A DNA stretch of 64,000 nucleotides, from contig JAHZJK010000023.1 of NCBI GenBank assembly GCA_022600955.1, positions 1 through 64,000 on the forward strand, written 5' to 3'. A program made the position numbers and the translations under genes. The notes under the pieces are model-generated. The model saw only the letters and a list, made by a program, of their open reading frames with translations. It was not told the DNA's origin and did no database searches. This DNA comes from Gammaproteobacteria bacterium (GTDB taxonomy: Bacteria; Pseudomonadota; Gammaproteobacteria; Steroidobacterales; Woeseiaceae). Numbering within the stretch: position 1 is the stretch's first letter; each line of letters starts with the position of its first letter. Of this stretch, positions 26,349-35,482 are shown one piece after another.

Positions 26349-28679
26349 ATGTCATCTTTCGTACTTAACGTGATTTTGGCAAGCGTCGCCGCGATGGCGA
26401 TGGGCGTCGTTATCTGGCTCGCACGCTCGCGTGGCGACCTCTCGCGTCGAGTACAACGCTTAAGCCACGAAATGCTCGACGCGTCAAAAGATGCCTCCGT
26501 CGGTCATCGCCTGAGCATTCCGGACGACGCAGATACTGCGCAGATTGCGCACACCGTGAATCGCCTCTTCGATGCACTTGGCGAGCGCGATGAAAAAATT
26601 CAGGGGCGTGACCGCTTGTTCAAAGATTTCGCGCGAACTTTGCCCGAGATCGTGATTATCCACGACGAGAAAATTCTGCTCGCCAACGAATCCGCATCAA
26701 GTCTTATCGGACTTGAGCCCGCACAGCTGGTCGGTCGCGAAGCGTCCGACCTGGTAAAACCGGCCTACCGGGCGCTATTCAAAAAGACAGTGGCGAAGCG
26801 TCTGGCTGGGGAAAACGTGCCGCGGCGTATTGAAATCCAGTTGATCAATGGCAACCAGACCGGTCTTTGGGTAGAGGCTCAGAGTTCCAATATCGAGTAC
26901 CGCGGACACCGCGCCATTCTGACCGTAGCGCGTGACGTCAGTCATCGTAAAAGTCTCGAAGTGTCGTTGTCGCGCAGCAAGCGGCAAGCGCAGTACACGC
27001 TGGAGTCAATCTCGGAAGGCGTTATCACGACCGACAACGACGGCCGAATTGACTACATGAATCTTGCGGCGGAAAACCTTATCGGTGCAAACCGTGACGA
27101 TGCTGCGGGCCATCGAGTCGGTGAACTGTTTACGCTTGTTGACGATGCCGACAGACGACCACTCGGCGACCCTGTTGAACGTTGCCTGGCCATGCGACGT
27201 CGGGTCAACATGGGCCGACGCGCCGTGATGGTCAGTGTGGATGGCGAGCACGAGCATTCGGTCGAAATCACCGCATCCCCGGTGCGTGGACCCGGCGACA
27301 GCATTTCGGGCACGGTTGTCGTTTTTCATGACGTCAGTGAGCTGCGCGGTTTGACGCGCAAGATGTCGTACCAGGCTACGCATGATCCGCTGACAGGACT
27401 TATCAATCGGCGCGAGTTCGAGCGCCGCCTTGATGAGGCTATGGATTCCGCACACGCAGAAGAAGCCGTGCATATGGTGTATTACATGGACCTTGATCGC
27501 TTCAAGGCCGTCAACGATACCTGCGGTCACCTGGCCGGCGACAACATGCTCAGAGAGGTTGCAGCACTCATCAAGGAAGAGGTACGTGACTCAGATTTCG
27601 TTGGCCGTCTCGGTGGTGACGAATTCGGCGCGCTGCTAATCGGTTGCCCGATTGAAAAAGCGCGCCAGATCGCGTCCGATATTTGCAACGCGATCGCTGA
27701 TTATCGGTTCGTCTGGAAGGACAAGATTTTCAATATCGGCATTTCCATTGGCCTGGTGGAGATCAGTCACGCCAGCGGCACCTTGCAGGACGTCATGAGC
27801 GCGGCGGATTCTGCCTGCTACATGGCCAAGCAGAACGGACGAGGGCAGGTACACGTGTACTCGGCCCGCGACGAGGCAGTGGCGCGCGAGCGTGGCGACA
27901 TACAATGGTTGCGCCAGCTTCAGACAGCACTGCATGAGGATGGTTTCGAACTTGCCGTACAGCCGATTATTGCGATGAGCGGCAAAGCCGATTCCGGACC
28001 ATCGGTTGAAGTCCTTATCAGGCTGACAGATGGGCGCGGTCAACCGACCGAGTCGGCCGAATTCCTGCGGCCCGCAGAGCGCTACCAAATGATGCCGCAG
28101 ATTGATCGCTGGGTAATTAACGCGACGCTCGCAGCGATCTCTGCGGGCGAGATCAAGTTGCCGGCGCATCGCAGTTGCGCGATCAACCTGTCGAGCCAGA
28201 CACTGGGTGACGAAGCATTCCTTGGCTTCGTAGTGGACGCTCTTGATCGATCGGGTGTCGGTCCTTCATCGGTCTGTTTTGAAGTTACCGAAGCAGCGAT
28301 TCTGTCGAATGTGCAACACGCACAGCGCTTTATTGAAGTGCTGCACGGAATCGGCTGCGAGTTCTCGCTTGATGATTTCGGCAGCGGCCTGGGGTCGTTT
28401 TCCAGCCTGAAGCACTTGCCGATCGATTATCTGAAGATTGACGGTACGTATACGCGCAACCTGCAAACAGACCTCGTCAATCAGGAAATGGTCGCCGCCA
28501 TGATCAAGCTGGCGCGAACCATGCAGTTCCGCGTGGTTGCTGAACAGGTCGAACATCAGGAAGACTTCGACTGGTTACGCGATATTGGCGTCGACTTCGT
28601 GCAGGGGCATTTTGTTGAGCCGCCAGCGCGGCTCGGGGCGACCTCGACTACGGGGACTTTTCGCGTCCTGACACCGTAG
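26349..28679 (+). CDS. membrane-anchored PAS-PAS-GGDEF-EAL cyclic-di-GMP enzyme
   Basis: A 776-residue signalling protein. One N-terminal transmembrane helix (about residues 5-24) is followed by a HAMP-like linker and two PAS domains (about 95-200 and 210-320). A GGDEF domain carries an intact GGDEF at 422-426, and an EAL domain follows from about 530. In the EAL domain the signature reads EVL (554-556). The other catalytic residues are present: AINLSS, FEVTE, DDFGSG, YLKIDG, AEQVE and FVQGHF. Both cyclase and phosphodiesterase activity are therefore possible, with the net direction set by the PAS input. The GGDEF domain lacks an obvious RxxD inhibitory site before the motif. Confidence 0.93.
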   Translation: MSSFVLNVILASVAAMAMGVVIWLARSRGDLSRRVQRLSHEMLDASKDASVGHRLSIPDDADTAQIAHTVNRLFDALGERDEKIQGRDRLFKDFARTLPEIVIIHDEKILLANESASSLIGLEPAQLVGREASDLVKPAYRALFKKTVAKRLAGENVPRRIEIQLINGNQTGLWVEAQSSNIEYRGHRAILTVARDVSHRKSLEVSLSRSKRQAQYTLESISEGVITTDNDGRIDYMNLAAENLIGANRDDAAGHRVGELFTLVDDADRRPLGDPVERCLAMRRRVNMGRRAVMVSVDGEHEHSVEITASPVRGPGDSISGTVVVFHDVSELRGLTRKMSYQATHDPLTGLINRREFERRLDEAMDSAHAEEAVHMVYYMDLDRFKAVNDTCGHLAGDNMLREVAALIKEEVRDSDFVGRLGGDEFGALLIGCPIEKARQIASDICNAIADYRFVWKDKIFNIGISIGLVEISHASGTLQDVMSAADSACYMAKQNGRGQVHVYSARDEAVARERGDIQWLRQLQTALHEDGFELAVQPIIAMSGKADSGPSVEVLIRLTDGRGQPTESAEFLRPAERYQMMPQIDRWVINATLAAISAGEIKLPAHRSCAINLSSQTLGDEAFLGFVVDALDRSGVGPSSVCFEVTEAAILSNVQHAQRFIEVLHGIGCEFSLDDFGSGLGSFSSLKHLPIDYLKIDGTYTRNLQTDLVNQEMVAAMIKLARTMQFRVVAEQVEHQEDFDWLRDIGVDFVQGHFVEPPARLGATSTTGTFRVLTP

Positions 28680-28695
28680 TCTTGCCCCGCTAGCG

Positions 28696-29319
28696 CTAAA
28701 GCTCGAAAGTGCGCTCGATCTGACGCACGTCAAAGCCGCTGACGCGTGTGAAACCCTGGTAGAGCAACGGGGTTCCGTTGCCCCTGAGAACTTCGTAATC
28801 GCGTTTCGCGGCGCGGTCCTTCTCGATATCGTACTCAACAAAACGAACGTTGTTGTCGACAAAATACTGCCGTGCTTTCTTGCAGTAGCCGCACCAGTCC
28901 GTCGCATACATAACGACAACCGGATCACCGCTCGCGTCAAAGTGGCGCCGCAGCGCTTTCTGCTCACGAGGCTTGAGTTGCTCTGGTCCCAGCTCAATTG
29001 CCATGGCGGACAGGATGCCACCGGTATCGGGCCCGATAACCCGCTGCTCACCGATCACGACGAATGGCAGATATCCTTTGCCGCCGAACTCCAGGTAGAG
29101 TTCACGACCCTGTTCGTCTTCAAACGCATCGTGTTCTTCGAACGGCAGGCGACTCTTGAGGTAGCTGCGCATCTGGTCACACGCGCCGCCGCATTGTCCT
29201 GTCGTGAAGAACATGACCTGGGGGGTACCGTCGCTGGCATAGGCACCCGGTAACGAGCCAGCAAAGAACTGGTAGTAGCCGGCCGCGGCGATCAGGGCAA
29301 TGACAAGCAGCTTTTTCAT
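28696..29319 (-). CDS. exported protein with two glutaredoxin-like domains
   Basis: A 207-residue protein with a signal peptide or N-terminal anchor (MKKLLVIALIAAAGYYQFFA) and two tandem thioredoxin-fold modules. The first (residues 34-110) has FFTTGQCGGACDQM, giving C43 and C47 in a CxxxC spacing. The second (residues 133-205) has the canonical CxxC (C143, C146 in DWCGYCKKAR) and a GTPLLY cis-Pro loop. It is probably a periplasmic thiol-disulfide protein, but the partner is unknown. I chose the ATG at 29319; the frame extends 87 nt upstream without signal features. Its end lies 16 bp from the GGDEF/EAL gene end. Confidence 0.8.
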   Translation of the reverse strand: MKKLLVIALIAAAGYYQFFAGSLPGAYASDGTPQVMFFTTGQCGGACDQMRSYLKSRLPFEEHDAFEDEQGRELYLEFGGKGYLPFVVIGEQRVIGPDTGGILSAMAIELGPEQLKPREQKALRRHFDASGDPVVVMYATDWCGYCKKARQYFVDNNVRFVEYDIEKDRAAKRDYEVLRGNGTPLLYQGFTRVSGFDVRQIERTFEL

Positions 29320-29372
29320 TACACAATTGTCCTTCCAGACGAGACGATTGCAAGGACGTATGTCGCAGATAC

Positions 29373-29401
29373 AAAAAAACCGCCGGACTTTTGTCCGGCG
29401 G
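29373..29401 (-). terminator. intrinsic terminator of hppA
   Basis: A 9-bp GC-rich stem (CCGCCGGAC 29380-29388 with GTCCGGCGG 29393-29401) and TTTT loop. On the minus strand it is followed by seven T (29379-29373). It begins 27 nt after the hppA stop and is the clearest Rho-independent terminator in the window. Confidence 0.92.
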
Positions 29402-29428
29402 CTCATTTTGTTCCGAAGGGTGTCGCTC

Positions 29429-31573
29429 CTACATGAACTTCAGCAGGATGCCACCGTACTGTACGAAGAACGGTACGAAGACGAGCGACAGAATGGCCGA
29501 CAATTTGATCAGGATATTCAGCGACGGGCCAGACGTATCCTTCAACGGATCGCCGACCGTATCGCCAACCACTGCTGCCTTGTGTATATCAGTGCCCTTG
29601 CCACCGAGATTGCCAGCTTCGATGTACTTCTTCGCGTTGTCCCAGGCGCCACCGGCGTTCGACGCCGAGATCGCGAGAACGCCACCGGTAACGAGCGAGC
29701 CGGCCAGCAGTCCGGCCGTGGCCTGGATGCCGAACAGGAACCCGGTGACGAGCGGTGCACCCATGATAAGAATGCCGGGCGGAACCATTTCGCGAATTGC
29801 AGCCTGCGTCGAGATCGCGACGCACTGTGCGTGGTCGGGATCGCTGGTGCCTTCCATGATACCCGGATCTTCGCGGAACTGACGCCGTACTTCCTCGATC
29901 ATTTTGAACGCAGCCGCGCCGACCGACTTCATCGTCATGGCCGAGAACAGCGCCGGCAGTACGGCACCGATGAACAGGCCGGTGAAGACCATCGGGTCGA
30001 GCAGGTTGATCGAGCTGAGAAGGTTCGAGCTCGGATCCTGTTCTTTCATCAGCAGATCTGCACGGGTCAGGAATGCGCCGAACAGAGCGAGTGATGTCAG
30101 AATGGCAGCGCCGATTGCGAAGCCCTTGCCGATGGCCGCTGTCGTGTTACCGGCCGAATCGAGGACGTCCGTGCGCTCGCGCACATGTTCCGGCATGCCA
30201 GCCATCTCTGCAATGCCGCCGGCGTTGTCAGCCACCGGGCCATAGGCGTCGATAGTCAGCGCGATGACCAGCGTGCCCAGCATGCCGAGCGATGCAATGG
30301 CTATACCGTACATGCCGGCCAGCATCCATGGAATGTAGATGGCAAGGCCGATCGCGAGATAAGGACCGACGGCGCTCTTGTAACTGAGTGCCAGTCCGAA
30401 AATGATGTTGGTCGCGGCGCCGGTCTGGCAGGACTCGGCCACTTCACGAACTGGGCTGTAGGCATCTGACGTGTAGTACTCGGTGAGCAGGCCCACTATG
30501 AGGCCGGCGATCAGTCCGGTCAGGAAACACAGGTACACGCCAAGTGAGGTGTACTCGACGCCGGCGATTGCGAACTCTGCCGGCACCAACATATCGGTCA
30601 CGAAATACATGACGGCGGCCATCACTACGCTCGATATGATCAGCATGCGTTTCAGCGCCGGGCCCACTTGGGCTTCGGTGTTGACGCGGACCATCAGAAT
30701 CGTGAGCAGGCTGACTGGAATGCCGATTGCCGAGATGGCGATCGGATACAGCAGCGCATCGACGTTGCCGCCGAAGGCTATCGCGCTGATGACCATAGCG
30801 GCGCAGGTGCTTTCCGCACAGGAGCCGAAGAGGTCAGCGCCCATTCCGGCGACGTCACCGACGTTGTCGCCAACGTTGTCAGCGATAACGGCCGGGTTGC
30901 GCGGATCGTCTTCCGGAATTCCCGCCTCGACCTTGCCAACGAGGTCGGCGCCAACATCGGCTGCTTTCGTAAAGATGCCGCCGCCCACGCGTGCGAACAG
31001 TGCAATGGCGGAACCGCCGAGACCAAAGCCGGCAATGACTTCCATCAATACATGCGGTGGCACATCGTCAGGCATCACATATTTGAGGCCGAGGTAGATT
31101 AGCAGCATGCCGAGCGAGGCTAAGCTGACCAGTGCGAAGCCCATAACGGCGCCGGAGTGCAGCGCGAGATTGAACGCGCTGGAGAGCGACTGGTTGGCCG
31201 AGACCGTCGTGCGAACGTTGCCCGCGGTCGCGACCTTCATGCCAATGTAGCCACTGGCGATGGAGATGATCGCGCCGAAAATGAACGCGACGGCCGTGTA
31301 GATGCCTTCATTGACGTTTTCGGTGTGGTGATCATCGATCAGGAGGACGATAACGATGGCGAACAGAACCATGAAGATGGTCATGAACTTGTATTCCTGC
31401 TTGAGGAACGCCATCGCTCCTTCGGCGATCGCCGAATGAATCTTGCGCAATTTTCCGCGCGTGTCGGCATCTTCGACACCCATATCGACCGCAACGCGGT
31501 TGACCGAGTGTGAGTAGTAAAAGGCCACAACGAGTCCGAAAAGGGACAGGGCCAGGATGATTGCAACTGACAT
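29429..31573 (-). CDS. hppA: membrane-bound ion-pumping pyrophosphatase, K+-dependent type
   Basis: A 714-residue polytopic enzyme that couples PPi hydrolysis to H+ or Na+ export. About 16 hydrophobic helices are readable. The active-site motifs are [20 protein letters not shown] (201-220) and [20 protein letters not shown] (232-251), with a second acidic cluster later in [13 protein letters not shown]. The segment [11 protein letters not shown] has Ala479 and Gly482, where K+-independent enzymes have Lys and Thr, so this is the K+-dependent subfamily. That subfamily contains both H+ and Na+ pumps, and I cannot separate them here. It starts 196 bp from the end of pfp on the same strand and ends at a strong terminator. 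Confidence 0.96.
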   Translation of the reverse strand: MSVAIILALSLFGLVVAFYYSHSVNRVAVDMGVEDADTRGKLRKIHSAIAEGAMAFLKQEYKFMTIFMVLFAIVIVLLIDDHHTENVNEGIYTAVAFIFGAIISIASGYIGMKVATAGNVRTTVSANQSLSSAFNLALHSGAVMGFALVSLASLGMLLIYLGLKYVMPDDVPPHVLMEVIAGFGLGGSAIALFARVGGGIFTKAADVGADLVGKVEAGIPEDDPRNPAVIADNVGDNVGDVAGMGADLFGSCAESTCAAMVISAIAFGGNVDALLYPIAISAIGIPVSLLTILMVRVNTEAQVGPALKRMLIISSVVMAAVMYFVTDMLVPAEFAIAGVEYTSLGVYLCFLTGLIAGLIVGLLTEYYTSDAYSPVREVAESCQTGAATNIIFGLALSYKSAVGPYLAIGLAIYIPWMLAGMYGIAIASLGMLGTLVIALTIDAYGPVADNAGGIAEMAGMPEHVRERTDVLDSAGNTTAAIGKGFAIGAAILTSLALFGAFLTRADLLMKEQDPSSNLLSSINLLDPMVFTGLFIGAVLPALFSAMTMKSVGAAAFKMIEEVRRQFREDPGIMEGTSDPDHAQCVAISTQAAIREMVPPGILIMGAPLVTGFLFGIQATAGLLAGSLVTGGVLAISASNAGGAWDNAKKYIEAGNLGGKGTDIHKAAVVGDTVGDPLKDTSGPSLNILIKLSAILSLVFVPFFVQYGGILLKFM

Positions 31574-31769
31574 ATTGATTGTTACTCCGTCATTGTAGTT
31601 CGGCGGGATAGGACTCCGTACACATGGCGGTAAGCTGCGATGTGCTGCGTTTTAAGCTATGTAGAACGCGTTCGAGATCCTCTCACCGAATGATTTTTGT
31701 CTTTTTAATTCTTGTCGACCGCGCCGTGAAAGACTCTTCGTCCGCGGGCCGGTCTCGAAAGCGCGCGAA

Positions 31770-33032
31770 TCATACCACAAATTTGGTCCCCAGCAGCGCC
31801 TTGACAGGCTTGTTTTTGAGCTTCGCGACCTTCGGTAAGCCATTGATATATGGAGGGTAATTTTCGCCCTTGATCAATGGCTCGAGGTAGCGGCGACCAG
31901 CCTCTGTGATCCCGAAGCCATCTTTGGTGATATAGCGCCGCGGCAGCATTTTTTCTTTGTTGGCGATACGGCCAAGTGGGGCGGACTCGATCCTCCATTT
32001 GTATGGTTTGTCGGAGACCCGCTTTATGACTGGCATGACCGCCGTTTTGCCCTGCAGGGCGAACTCGACAGCCGCCTTGCCGACCGCATAGGCCTGCCTG
32101 ACGTCCACATCGGATGCAATATGCCGCGCCGAACGCTGCAGGTAGTCCGCGATTGCATAGTGATACTTGTAACCCAGGCTTTCGCGAACCATGTTCGCGA
32201 CTACTGGCGCAACGCCGCCAAGCTGCGCGTGGCCAAATGCGTCACGTGTACCTGCCTCTGCGAGAAACTTGCCGTTTGCGAATGCAGCACCTTCGCTGAC
32301 GACGACAACGCAATAGCCATAGTCGTTGACGCACTGGCGAACCCGTTTCAGAAACTCTCGTTTCCTGAACGGGATCTCCGGGAACAGGATTATGTGCGGT
32401 GCATCGCCGGGCGCTTTTCCGGCGAGTCCGCCTGCAGCGGCGATCCAGCCGGCGTGCCGGCCCATTACCTCGAGGATGAAGACCTTGGTCGAGGTTTCGG
32501 CCATGGACAGTACGTCGAGCGCTGCTTCCTGCGTCGACACGGCAACATATTTGGCAACCGAGCCAAAACCCGGGCAGTTGTCGGTGACGGGCAGGTCGTT
32601 ATCGACGGTTTTCGGAATGCCGAGGCAGGTCACCGGGAATCCCATCATTTTTGAAATTTGCGACACCTTATGGGCGGTATCCATGGAGTCGTTACCGCCG
32701 TTGTAGAAAAAATAGCCGATGTCATGAGCCCTGAAAATCTCAATAAGGCGTTCGTACTCGGCTCGGTTTTCTTCAATGCCCTTAAGCTTGTAGCGCGCCG
32801 AGCCGAAGGCGCCGCCTGGCGTATGCATCAGGGCAGCAATGGCAGAGGCGCTCTCCTTGTTGGTGTCGATCATGTTCTCGGTCAACGCGCCGATGATGCC
32901 GTTCTTGCCAGCGTACACGTTGGCAATCTTGTTGCGGTGCTTGCGTGCTGTCTCAATGACGCCGCAGGCACTCGCGTTGATAACGGCCGTGACACCGCCC
33001 GACTGGGCATAAAAGGCATTCATTGCAGGCAT
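31770..33032 (-). CDS. pfp: pyrophosphate-dependent 6-phosphofructokinase
   Basis: A 420-residue PFK-A superfamily enzyme that reversibly phosphorylates fructose-6-phosphate using PPi. It has QSGGVTAVINASACGVIE, then GGNDS (112-116), where Asp115 stands in place of the Gly of ATP enzymes. PKTVDND follows, with Lys141 in place of Gly; both substitutions mark PPi specificity. VFILEVMGRHAGWIAAAGG completes the family pattern. I chose the ATG at 33032, which has AGGA 8 nt upstream. It is divergent from adk across 154 bp and lies next to hppA, so two PPi-using enzymes are adjacent. Confidence 0.94.
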   Translation of the reverse strand: MPAMNAFYAQSGGVTAVINASACGVIETARKHRNKIANVYAGKNGIIGALTENMIDTNKESASAIAALMHTPGGAFGSARYKLKGIEENRAEYERLIEIFRAHDIGYFFYNGGNDSMDTAHKVSQISKMMGFPVTCLGIPKTVDNDLPVTDNCPGFGSVAKYVAVSTQEAALDVLSMAETSTKVFILEVMGRHAGWIAAAGGLAGKAPGDAPHIILFPEIPFRKREFLKRVRQCVNDYGYCVVVVSEGAAFANGKFLAEAGTRDAFGHAQLGGVAPVVANMVRESLGYKYHYAIADYLQRSARHIASDVDVRQAYAVGKAAVEFALQGKTAVMPVIKRVSDKPYKWRIESAPLGRIANKEKMLPRRYITKDGFGITEAGRRYLEPLIKGENYPPYINGLPKVAKLKNKPVKALLGTKFVV

Positions 33033-33186
33033 GTTTTCGATCCTCGGAAGCTTGTGGGAAAGGCGCCGAGGATACCGCGCATTGACGAGAATGTCCTTTC
33101 TCGGTAGCGTACCTCGCCCGAGCTCCAGTGGCGCCGTAATGGTCAGCATGGTGCTCGGGGATCTATCTAACCAAGAGAGCAGCAAG

Positions 33187-33828
33187 ATGCGTATCGTATT
33201 ACTGGGAGCGCCCGGATCGGGCAAGGGTACTCAGGCCAAGAAATTAATGGCTGACAAAGGGATCCCGCAGGTTTCGACCGGAGACATGCTCCGCGAGGCA
33301 GTGGCCTCTGGCACCCGCTTCGGTCTCAAAGCAAAGGCGGTCATGGACGCTGGCGACCTGGTTCCGGATGAGGTTGTGTTGGGCATCATTAGCGAGCGAC
33401 TGACTCAGCCAGATGCACAGGACGGCTTCATACTGGATGGCTTTCCGCGCACGACTCAGCAGGCGCTTGATCTGAACGAATTGCTCGACCAGATGGGCAC
33501 TCCGCTGGATACCGCGGTATTGATGGACGTCGATTTCGACATCCTGATGAAACGACTGACTGGTCGCCGTACTTGTTCACTCACGGGCAAGTTGCTCAAC
33601 GTGTATTTCTCGTCGCAGGAAGAGCTTGACGAGTGTACTGATGCAGGTGGTGAACTGGTGCATCGCGAGGACGATAACGAAGACACGATTGGAAACCGCC
33701 TCAGCGTTTATCGCGAAAACACGGAACCGCTAATCGACTTCTACCGAAAGCGCGACAAGCTAACGACTATAGATGCAGAAGGCAGTATCGACGACGTGTA
33801 TGACCGGCTCACAGCTGCACTCGACTAG
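33187..33828 (+). CDS. adk: adenylate kinase
   Basis: A 213-residue enzyme interconverting ATP + AMP and 2 ADP. The P-loop GAPGSGKGTQ (residues 7-16) is followed by the AMP-binding STGDMLREAVASGT and FILDGFPRTTQQA. The LID begins GRRTCSLTGKLLNVYF and continues to LVHREDDNEDTIGNRL. The LID holds two cysteines but not the four-Cys zinc set. Length matches E. coli Adk (214). The start ATG at 33187 is preceded by GAGAGCAGCAAG. It is divergent from pfp, and its stop is 3 bp from the rnd stop on the other strand. Confidence 0.97.
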   Translation: MRIVLLGAPGSGKGTQAKKLMADKGIPQVSTGDMLREAVASGTRFGLKAKAVMDAGDLVPDEVVLGIISERLTQPDAQDGFILDGFPRTTQQALDLNELLDQMGTPLDTAVLMDVDFDILMKRLTGRRTCSLTGKLLNVYFSSQEELDECTDAGGELVHREDDNEDTIGNRLSVYRENTEPLIDFYRKRDKLTTIDAEGSIDDVYDRLTAALD

Positions 33829-33831
33829 TAC

Positions 33832-34905
33832 TCAGAGCAGTTGCTGCAGCCGCGCACCGATCAAGTCCAGTCGCCAGCCCTGAAATACCCGCGAGTCGCG
33901 CCCGCCAGACAGTATGATCGCGGATAGCTCGCGCTTTGAGGCGACGGTTTCGGCCGCGAGTCCGAGGTCTTTGGCACATTCTGCGACCTGCGACTGCATT
34001 TCCTTGAGCAAGGCTTTCTGCGACTCGTCCGGCGGTCTGGGCGGCTGATAGCCGTTCTGATCATTCTCCGAAGCCGCAAGCTCCGCCACCAGGGCATCAC
34101 CCGCTCGAGTCACGAGCTTCTGCGGTACGCCCTGAATATCGGCGAGCTGCCCGGTTGACTGCGGCAGATTGTAGGCGATATCGGCCAGTACGTTGTCCCG
34201 TATGATCCACTGCCGAGGCCGGTTACGCTTGATGGCCTCTTTTTCGCGCCAGGCGGCAAGCCGGGTGGCAGCTGCACGTTTGCGGCCTCTGAAGTTTCTC
34301 GCGCCCTTGAGCCGATCTATCGCCTGATCGCCGCTAATCTCGTACAAGGACGGATCCAGTAACAAACGTGAGTCCTGGCGCGCCCAGTCGAGCCGGCCTT
34401 CTTGCTGCAGCTTTTCACCCAGGACTTCGGCCGCCGGTAACAAATATTCCACATCTTCAGCCGCGTACTGCAGTACCGCCTCTGGCAAGGGGCGACGTGT
34501 CCAGTCCGAGCGCGTGTGCGACTTGGCCATATCCACGTCAAAGAGTTCTTTCATCAGGCCCGCATAGCCAATCTGCGGCGACATACCGAGGAGTCCTGCA
34601 GCGACCTGCGTGTCGAAAATTTCACGCGGCATGCCACCGGCAGTCTGCGAAATCACTTCAATATCCTGGCGCGCAGAATGCACAACCCAGCTACCGCCCA
34701 GCATGGCAGTCCAGAATTCGTCCTGTGGATTGTCTGTTAGCGGGTCTACACAGAATATTTCGTCGCGGGTCGCGATTTGCACCAGGCAGAGCTGCGCAAA
34801 ATAGGTCTTCTCGCGCATGAACTCAGTATCGACAGCGAGTTGCGTGTCTCCAGGCAGTTGTGCAGCAAGCGTGTCGGGCTGGTTGACGTATTGGTAGTCG
34901 GGCAT
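33832..34905 (-). CDS. rnd: ribonuclease D
   Basis: A 357-residue 3'-5' exoribonuclease that trims tRNA precursors and other small stable RNAs. The DEDD exonuclease domain shows VDTEFMREKTYFAQLCLVQI (Exo I). The Exo III part is YAAEDVEYLLPAAEVLGEKL, and IFDTQVAAGLLGMSPQIGYA lies between them. At least one HRDC domain follows (AWREKEAIKRNRPRQWIIRD). Length is near E. coli RNase D (375). It is convergent with adk at a 3-bp gap and divergent from a small membrane-protein gene. Confidence 0.94.
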   Translation of the reverse strand: MPDYQYVNQPDTLAAQLPGDTQLAVDTEFMREKTYFAQLCLVQIATRDEIFCVDPLTDNPQDEFWTAMLGGSWVVHSARQDIEVISQTAGGMPREIFDTQVAAGLLGMSPQIGYAGLMKELFDVDMAKSHTRSDWTRRPLPEAVLQYAAEDVEYLLPAAEVLGEKLQQEGRLDWARQDSRLLLDPSLYEISGDQAIDRLKGARNFRGRKRAAATRLAAWREKEAIKRNRPRQWIIRDNVLADIAYNLPQSTGQLADIQGVPQKLVTRAGDALVAELAASENDQNGYQPPRPPDESQKALLKEMQSQVAECAKDLGLAAETVASKRELSAIILSGGRDSRVFQGWRLDLIGARLQQLL

Positions 34906-34948
34906 CAGAAGTATGCAGTCGCGATTCAGAAACGGAGGTTAACATGCG

Positions 34949-35476
34949 ATGATCAGCAGAGTGCTAACTCTGATCATCACACTGCTGGACATAATTCGGC
35001 TGCAGAAAGGTCCCAACGCTATTCCGCGTTCGCCAGTTCTGCTCGTGGTTGTGGTTGCGGCGTGGATGTTCGCCGGTACCGTGATCATTACGTTAATTGC
35101 CGGACTTGATCAGACCGATTTTGTGGTTAGCCTGATGACCGGTGCGCTGGGACTGTTGGCCTATTCAATAATCGCAGTGGCACACCAAAAAACCGATCGA
35201 CTGTTGCAGATGCTTACGGCCATACTCGGAATAGGTGCAATGATTCAGTTCCTGTTCGTCGCAGGCCACGTTTTTCTTACGCCATTCCTTGGCAAGAATT
35301 TTGCGGCGTTGCTCAGCTACCTGGTTTTGCTCTGGTCGGTCCCGGTCGAAGGCCATATCATTGCGCGAACGATCAATCGTGAGTGGTACATCGGTTTGCT
35401 CATTGCTATCGCGGTTTTCTTTATTCAGGTTCAGTTGGGTTCAGTTTTTAATCCAGCTGAGCCCGTAGCGCCTTAG
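34949..35476 (+). CDS. unassigned small integral membrane protein
   Basis: A 175-residue protein with four to five predicted transmembrane segments (about residues 29-52, 57-78, 84-110, 116-135 and 146-165) and short loops. I recognise no family motif. GGAGG at 34934-34938 lies 10 nt before the ATG. An ATGCGATGA at 34943-34951 overlaps this start, forming a two-codon ORF whose stop shares bases with the real start codon. It is 6 nt upstream of mpl and so probably co-transcribed with it. A membrane protein in this place is common in related genomes, but no role is implied. Confidence 0.75.
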   Translation: MISRVLTLIITLLDIIRLQKGPNAIPRSPVLLVVVVAAWMFAGTVIITLIAGLDQTDFVVSLMTGALGLLAYSIIAVAHQKTDRLLQMLTAILGIGAMIQFLFVAGHVFLTPFLGKNFAALLSYLVLLWSVPVEGHIIARTINREWYIGLLIAIAVFFIQVQLGSVFNPAEPVAP

Positions 35477-35482
35477 GACAAC

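Noticed and set aside
29331..29372. Reading the 29380-29401 hairpin as a terminator for the glutaredoxin gene
   Set aside because: The hairpin lies upstream of that gene on the minus strand, and its T run follows in the hppA direction, so it belongs to hppA.
33031..33186. Upstream in-frame extension of adk
   Set aside because: Adenylate kinase begins at MRIVLLGAPGSGKG; the extra codons cover the divergent pfp-adk promoter region.
33550..33700. Zinc-binding LID in adenylate kinase
   Set aside because: Only two cysteines are present in the LID, not the four-ligand set of zinc-type enzymes.
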